Made by a program: the position numbers and the translations under genes
Assembly (NCBI RefSeq): GCF_030272615.1
Contig: NC_081410.1
Span: forward strand, 145,074,349-145,138,348
Origin: Cryptomeria japonica
Lineage: Eukaryota; Streptophyta; Pinopsida; Cupressales; Cupressaceae
Reading direction: 5' to 3'
Length of the DNA stretch: 64,000 bases
Notes under the pieces: model-generated
What the model was told of the DNA's origin: nothing
Databases searched by the model: none
The model's input: the letters and a program-made list of their open reading frames with translations, nothing else
Part shown: positions 60,183 through 64,000 of the stretch, one piece after another
How the letters are laid out: each line of letters opens with the position of its first letter
Position numbering within the stretch: the first letter of the stretch is position 1

Positions 60183-61904
60183 TAATTAATTATTACTTGA
60201 TTACAATATGGTAAACTCATTTATGCCCCAAAAGGTCTAGAATCTACGCATCCTTACAAGGAACGTCGCGAGAGTCTATCTCTCATGACCCCCGGGTGTT
60301 ATAAAGAATCCCACTCCCTCTACATGGCTCTGAAACAATGAAATGAGAGGCTCTTACACAAGTAAGAAAAGAAAGATATCAAACACAATGCCAACATGGC
60401 CAACCATGCCACACACATGTAACCAAGAGACTTAACAACAACACATGCGAAAGAACGAGCCTCTCAACCAAGGAAACATAACAACTCGCAAAACCACTGC
60501 ACTAAAACATATCAACATCGCAAGGTCTTCACACTCGCTACCATAATATCAATGGTATGGTTATTTCCTCATGACAAACTCATCGTGAGGGCATATCAAG
60601 ATGGCAATAAATCTCATGATAAGCAGGTAAAAGAAAACAAAATTCACATTAGCCATTGGTTTTTAAAAAAACAAATGACACTACGGCCTCTAGATGTGAA
60701 ATATAAACTGAAAAGACTCATAATCTGGGAAAGGTGGACTCGGTGACAATCCATACGTACAATGGAATGAGGGTATACTCATGTTTATATAAATATCTAT
60801 ATATATCTATATGCCCAATAACATCTACTATTCCAATTACCCAATAACAATCATAACAATCGAGCCATCGATAATACATCCTACTATAATAATTTTGATA
60901 TTACCATCATCTAATTGGCATTTAACAATTGTAAACCATCAATCTATCTAGCAGATTTGTTAGATTGTAATGAAATTAATATTTAATATAATCTTATGTA
61001 TCTATTTATTAAAAAATTCAGTCTAATTGATCTTTCAATTGTATTGAAATTAATATTTAATAAAATCTGATGTACCTATTCATAAAAAAGTTAAATTTAT
61101 ATCAGTTCTCTCTGTGGTTTTAAAAGAATCTTACAATAATTACATACCGTTTGATTTTATCTCATCTTTATGAGAAATTTGCATGCATATAATTGCAATT
61201 ATCAAAACCCAATTATTGATTAATGTAGGACTATTGTTTACTCATGGATTTGCATTTATTTATTTATCCTAGGTATAATGATTTTATTGCTTACTTTTAT
61301 GGTGAACTTGACATTGGTCTTATATGAATTAGGGTTTTTTCTTAAGGTTTTCTTTTTCTACATTAGATTTTAGATTTATTTATTGATTTCTTATTATTCA
61401 TTTTTGATATTAAATTTATCTAAGTTCTTATTGCACTTCAGTGCATGATCATTCATTGCTCTACTTTTTATATGGTTTTCACTTAATATTGATTGATTTT
61501 ATTCACCACCTTACCCACCCTTGTGTTGGCCTTTAGGGTTGCATTCATAATTGTCTTAAATATGATTACTGACTCAATTTTTTTAGTTTTCATCGGCCAT
61601 TGGGTTATTTTCATCCATCTTTTTATCCTTTAGTGTTTTGTGTTTTACCTATATGCCAAAGTCTCTTCCATCTCATCTCCTCTTGTGAAGGATTATATGC
61701 TTAACTCCACAATTTCCTTAATCCACTAAGAATAATGTGCCTAATGAGAATCACATAAATATAATTGCCCATCAAATAGATTAACATGATAATGAAGATT
61801 ATGATCATGAGAACATGTGGCTTAGTTTGAGATTTATATAAAAACTTGCTAATTTGGCTAACAATAAAAGTCTTATAGAATTGATGGATATGATTCATGA
61901 CTTT

Positions 61905-61925
61905 AAAAAAAAAAAAAAAAAAAAA
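61905..61925 (+). repeat. Poly(A) run of about 21
   Basis: An uninterrupted A run. It could be the tail of a retroposed sequence, but no upstream LINE or SINE features or target duplication were found. Confidence 0.9.
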
Positions 61926-62622
61926 CTATCAAAGAATGATTAGAAACACACAATCTAGCAAGGTTTCAACTAGGAGAGGATAACAACTAGCAAATAAGTA
62001 TGGTTGTACCAACATCATAGCATAGTCTAAACACTTTTTTATTCTTTAAGAACAAAACTATGTAAGTTTGACCATGTGTACCAAATAGAAGATAAATTTT
62101 CGTAGCCAATATTGGAATCATAAAGGCTTAATTTATTATGCAAGTAATACCATGTCTTTGTTTTGTTGGTTATTCATCTTCATATGCAATTTGCCTTTCT
62201 TATAAAATGCTACCTTAATCATATTTTTAACTTGTCATTGAATATTCACTAGACCTTAGATAGTTCATTTGAAAACCACCTCTTAAAACAAGGTCCTTTC
62301 AATCACATCATTTGGTGCATCTAGATATTAAGAACACCAAGGGTTTATTGTTAATATTTTAAAGGAACTGCACAACCTTTTTAGAAGGGTCATAACCATG
62401 TGTAACATAGTTAAAGTTCCACTTGTTGTCAAGTTACTATACCTTCAAGTCATCCTTATGATTACTATTGAAAAAATGGGACCTAGCCATTTGGCATGGT
62501 ATATGCTTGTAATATAACACTAAAAAAAGTGATCTCTTGAAAATAAAGAATGTGTAGATGAGGAAATCTCTATGAAAAAAACACACTTTCTAAACTTATT
62601 TTGTGGGTCTATTAGATTCCTA

Positions 62623-62760
62623 AAATTCCATGACATGCAATTAATGAAGTAAAAGGGCTTAAGTAAATTTCTCTGAAGTCTAAATTGCTATAAATTCCAT
62701 GACATGCAATTAATGAAGTAAAAGGGCTTAAGTAAATTTCTCTGAAGTCTAAATTGCTAT
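62623..62760. repeat. Perfect 69-bp tandem duplication
   Basis: The unit AAATTCCATGACATG... at 62623-62691 is repeated exactly at 62692-62760. The lack of any difference implies a very recent event or an assembly artefact. Confidence 0.95.
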
Positions 62761-63071
62761 AATGTAGAGAAAATTTTCTTCAAAATTGTTTTTGATTGTA
62801 AAGAGAATTCTCCAAATTGTGTGTGCTCTTTTTCAATGAAAAGTTTCCCTTCTTTAACCTCATCAAGAGGGTTGTTTGAATGCCTAGCACCCTTTGGTGA
62901 AGTAGTTTGAATCATCAAATATGTAAAGGCTATAACATTTGTAAGAGTGCAATTCTAGAGTACTAAGAATTACTAATCTCTCTAGAATGTTTGTTAAAAG
63001 GGACAAATCAATTTTTGTCTAATTTTCCACCACCTACTTTACTTTGTCACTAGCATTAGGTCAAGAAATAA

Positions 63072-63300
63072 CACCTGGGTGTGTGCACCAAGATGGTGTG
63101 CAAAAAAGTGGACACACACCAAAAAAAGTTGAAAAAATAGCAACCGCGTTCGCAGTTTAAAATTTTAAAAAAAAACATATGTTGTTAGGTTTGTTGTGCC
63201 TGAGCCTAAAGGAACAAAACCATGTATGCGGTCCTTTAAAAAATAAGACCACGTATGCAATTATAATTCCTAAAGGACCACGTACGTAGTCCCTGCCAAT
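63072..63300 (+). mobile_element. Putative left end of a DNA transposon with palindromic subterminal repeats
   Basis: CACCTGGGTGTGTGCACC (63072-63089) and GGACACACACC (63110-63120) form an imperfect inverted pair. Four degenerate copies of a palindrome like GGACCGCGTACGCGGTCC follow: 63142-63158 (AACCGCGTTCGCAGTTT), 63217-63237 (core CCATGTATGCGGTCC), 63247-63262 and 63275-63293 (GGACCACGTACGTAGTCCC). Most departures are C-to-T or G-to-A at CpG, as expected for methylated, ageing DNA. A split gene follows immediately. The right end would lie beyond the window. Confidence 0.4.
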
Positions 63301-63413
63301 AAATTATTTTGTTTTACTATCGACTATATTATTTCCTTCCACGACTGAGAGAAAGTTCAAAGGGTTTTTTTATTGCAAACCTCACATGAGCTCCATATTT
63401 TCACACCCAGGCA

Positions 63414-64000
63414 CCATGGAAAGAGGTCGGTTACACATTTTTTTTTGGTTTTTGCACATTTGACAAATTTTATTTACATTTTCAATTTAAATTCATTGAT
63501 TTTGATTGGTTTTTTTTTGTTACCAATATCAGATTTTGATAATCTAGAACCACAACAAGATGCACCTCAAAACCCACAACAAAACCCATAGTAAAACCCT
63601 CGGGATACACCTCCAGCTCCTCTTTTAGACCTTACAATAGCTACACAAGAGGATTTTCTTAATCAGTTAGGGCAAAACACTGCTTAAATAACTAGACTGA
63701 TTAATAGATTGAAAACATCTGAGCTTGAGCATTGTTTATCCCTTGCCACTATCCTAGAAACATTGGCTAGTGATGCCACTGTAGTTTCAAGTCAAATTAC
63801 AAAATGGGGAAACTATAGGGATAAGTGTTGCACTTATTATGCTTATGGGTTATCGTATGATGCAGTGAAAAATAAAAAACATCAGTAAAGCACAAATATG
63901 TGCTCTTTTTGTTGATCCTAGAACTGGTGAGTCCTTACCTCTTAATGCAAAGAGGTTTCTCATACATTGGTGTACAAATGTGCAGATGAAAAATATTTTT
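63414..64000 (+). pseudogene. Two-exon gene of unknown family, broken, runs off the window
   Basis: An ATG at 63417 (CACCATGGAAAGAG) could splice at GT 63427 to an AG at 63532 and continue as MERDFDNLEPQQDAPQNPQQ; this join keeps the frame. The protein goes on through a Pro/Gln-rich segment and LLDLTIATQEDFLNQLGQNT to a helical part (TRLINRLKTSELEHCL) and then KWGNYRDKCCTYYAYGLSYD. Two in-frame stops (about 63590 and 63686) are TAG/TAA where Gln codons would fit. A frameshift near 63880 moves the continuation SKAQICALFVDPRTGESLPL and NAKRFLIHWC into another frame, which is still open at the window edge. I do not recognise the family; position behind palindromic repeats suggests a transposon-encoded protein. 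Confidence 0.5.

Larger units (their letters stand above)
59755..63070. other. No recognisable gene; microsatellites and a tandem duplication
   Basis: 59755-60740 has a more balanced base composition (GTCGCGAGAGTC; GACCCCCGGGTG) and may be LTR DNA of the element interrupted by the solo LTR. The remainder is AT-rich. Listed separately are an ACCCAT repeat, a poly(A) run and a 69-bp duplication. Confidence 0.4.

Noticed and set aside
61701-61925. LINE or SINE insertion ending in poly(A)
   Set aside because: No reverse-transcriptase frame, Pol III boxes or target duplication were found.

Overview
This 64 kb window looks like gene-poor, AT-rich nuclear DNA of a plant. The repeat types (CACTA, hAT, Ty1-copia-like and Ty3-gypsy-like remains, old and nested) and their deep decay suggest a large-genome seed plant, most likely a gymnosperm (conifer). 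That taxonomic guess is an inference from overall character; no host gene was found to fix the species. No rRNA, tRNA, CRISPR or bacterial-type operon structure was seen.

The best-supported feature is a complete hAT-family DNA transposon at 12192-15851. It has an 8-bp target-site duplication (ATTATCAC on both sides), matching terminal inverted repeats, a GC-rich fold-back next to its left end, a 5'-UTR intron and a three-exon transposase frame of about 745 codons without a stop or frameshift. It is the only long intact protein-coding gene in the window and sits inside an otherwise degenerate region.

Layout. 1-1130: 3' part of a CACTA (En/Spm-type) transposase gene with one nonsense codon, ending in a GAT/Asp repeat. 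1140-1620: degenerate AATCC-type repeat. 2083-2486: small tandem repeats. 2930-4640: decayed, Pro/His/Asp-rich former coding DNA. 5990-6480: LTR-like end followed by a pyrimidine tract. 10408-10860: LTR-like DNA with two TATA-containing modules. 11851-12045: 97-bp tandem duplication. 12192-15851: hAT element. 15860-19100: a 3 kb tract strongly enriched in the hexamer CAGTCA. 22.75-25.33 kb: a diverged array of roughly 180-bp units with a 347-bp higher-order duplication. 28154-28232: a perfect 22-bp-arm hairpin. 28575-31781: a large broken reading frame of unknown family with a coiled-coil-like C-terminal half. 33.8-40.7 kb: a tandem copia-like arrangement (internal 3' end, LTR, primer-binding site, internal region) into which a second, minus-strand copia-like element (38225-40281) is inserted. 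43248-44825: a solo LTR. 48262-55424: a minus-strand Ty3-gypsy element with a perfect GGTTG target duplication, carrying gag remnants (with a G-patch-like motif) and, inside its 3' LTR, a captured Ty3 integrase C-terminus. 58381-59749: a minus-strand solo copia-like LTR. 62623-62760: a perfect 69-bp tandem duplication. 63072-64000: the left end of an unrecognised element with degenerate GGACCGCGTACGCGGTCC-like palindromes and a two-exon, decayed gene that runs off the window.

These sequences do not form a cooperating pathway. They record successive insertions: an old layer (CAGTCA tract, the 28.5 kb frame, gypsy and copia LTRs), later nested LTR elements, and a young autonomous-looking hAT element. 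All calls come from reading the sequence; no database search was possible.
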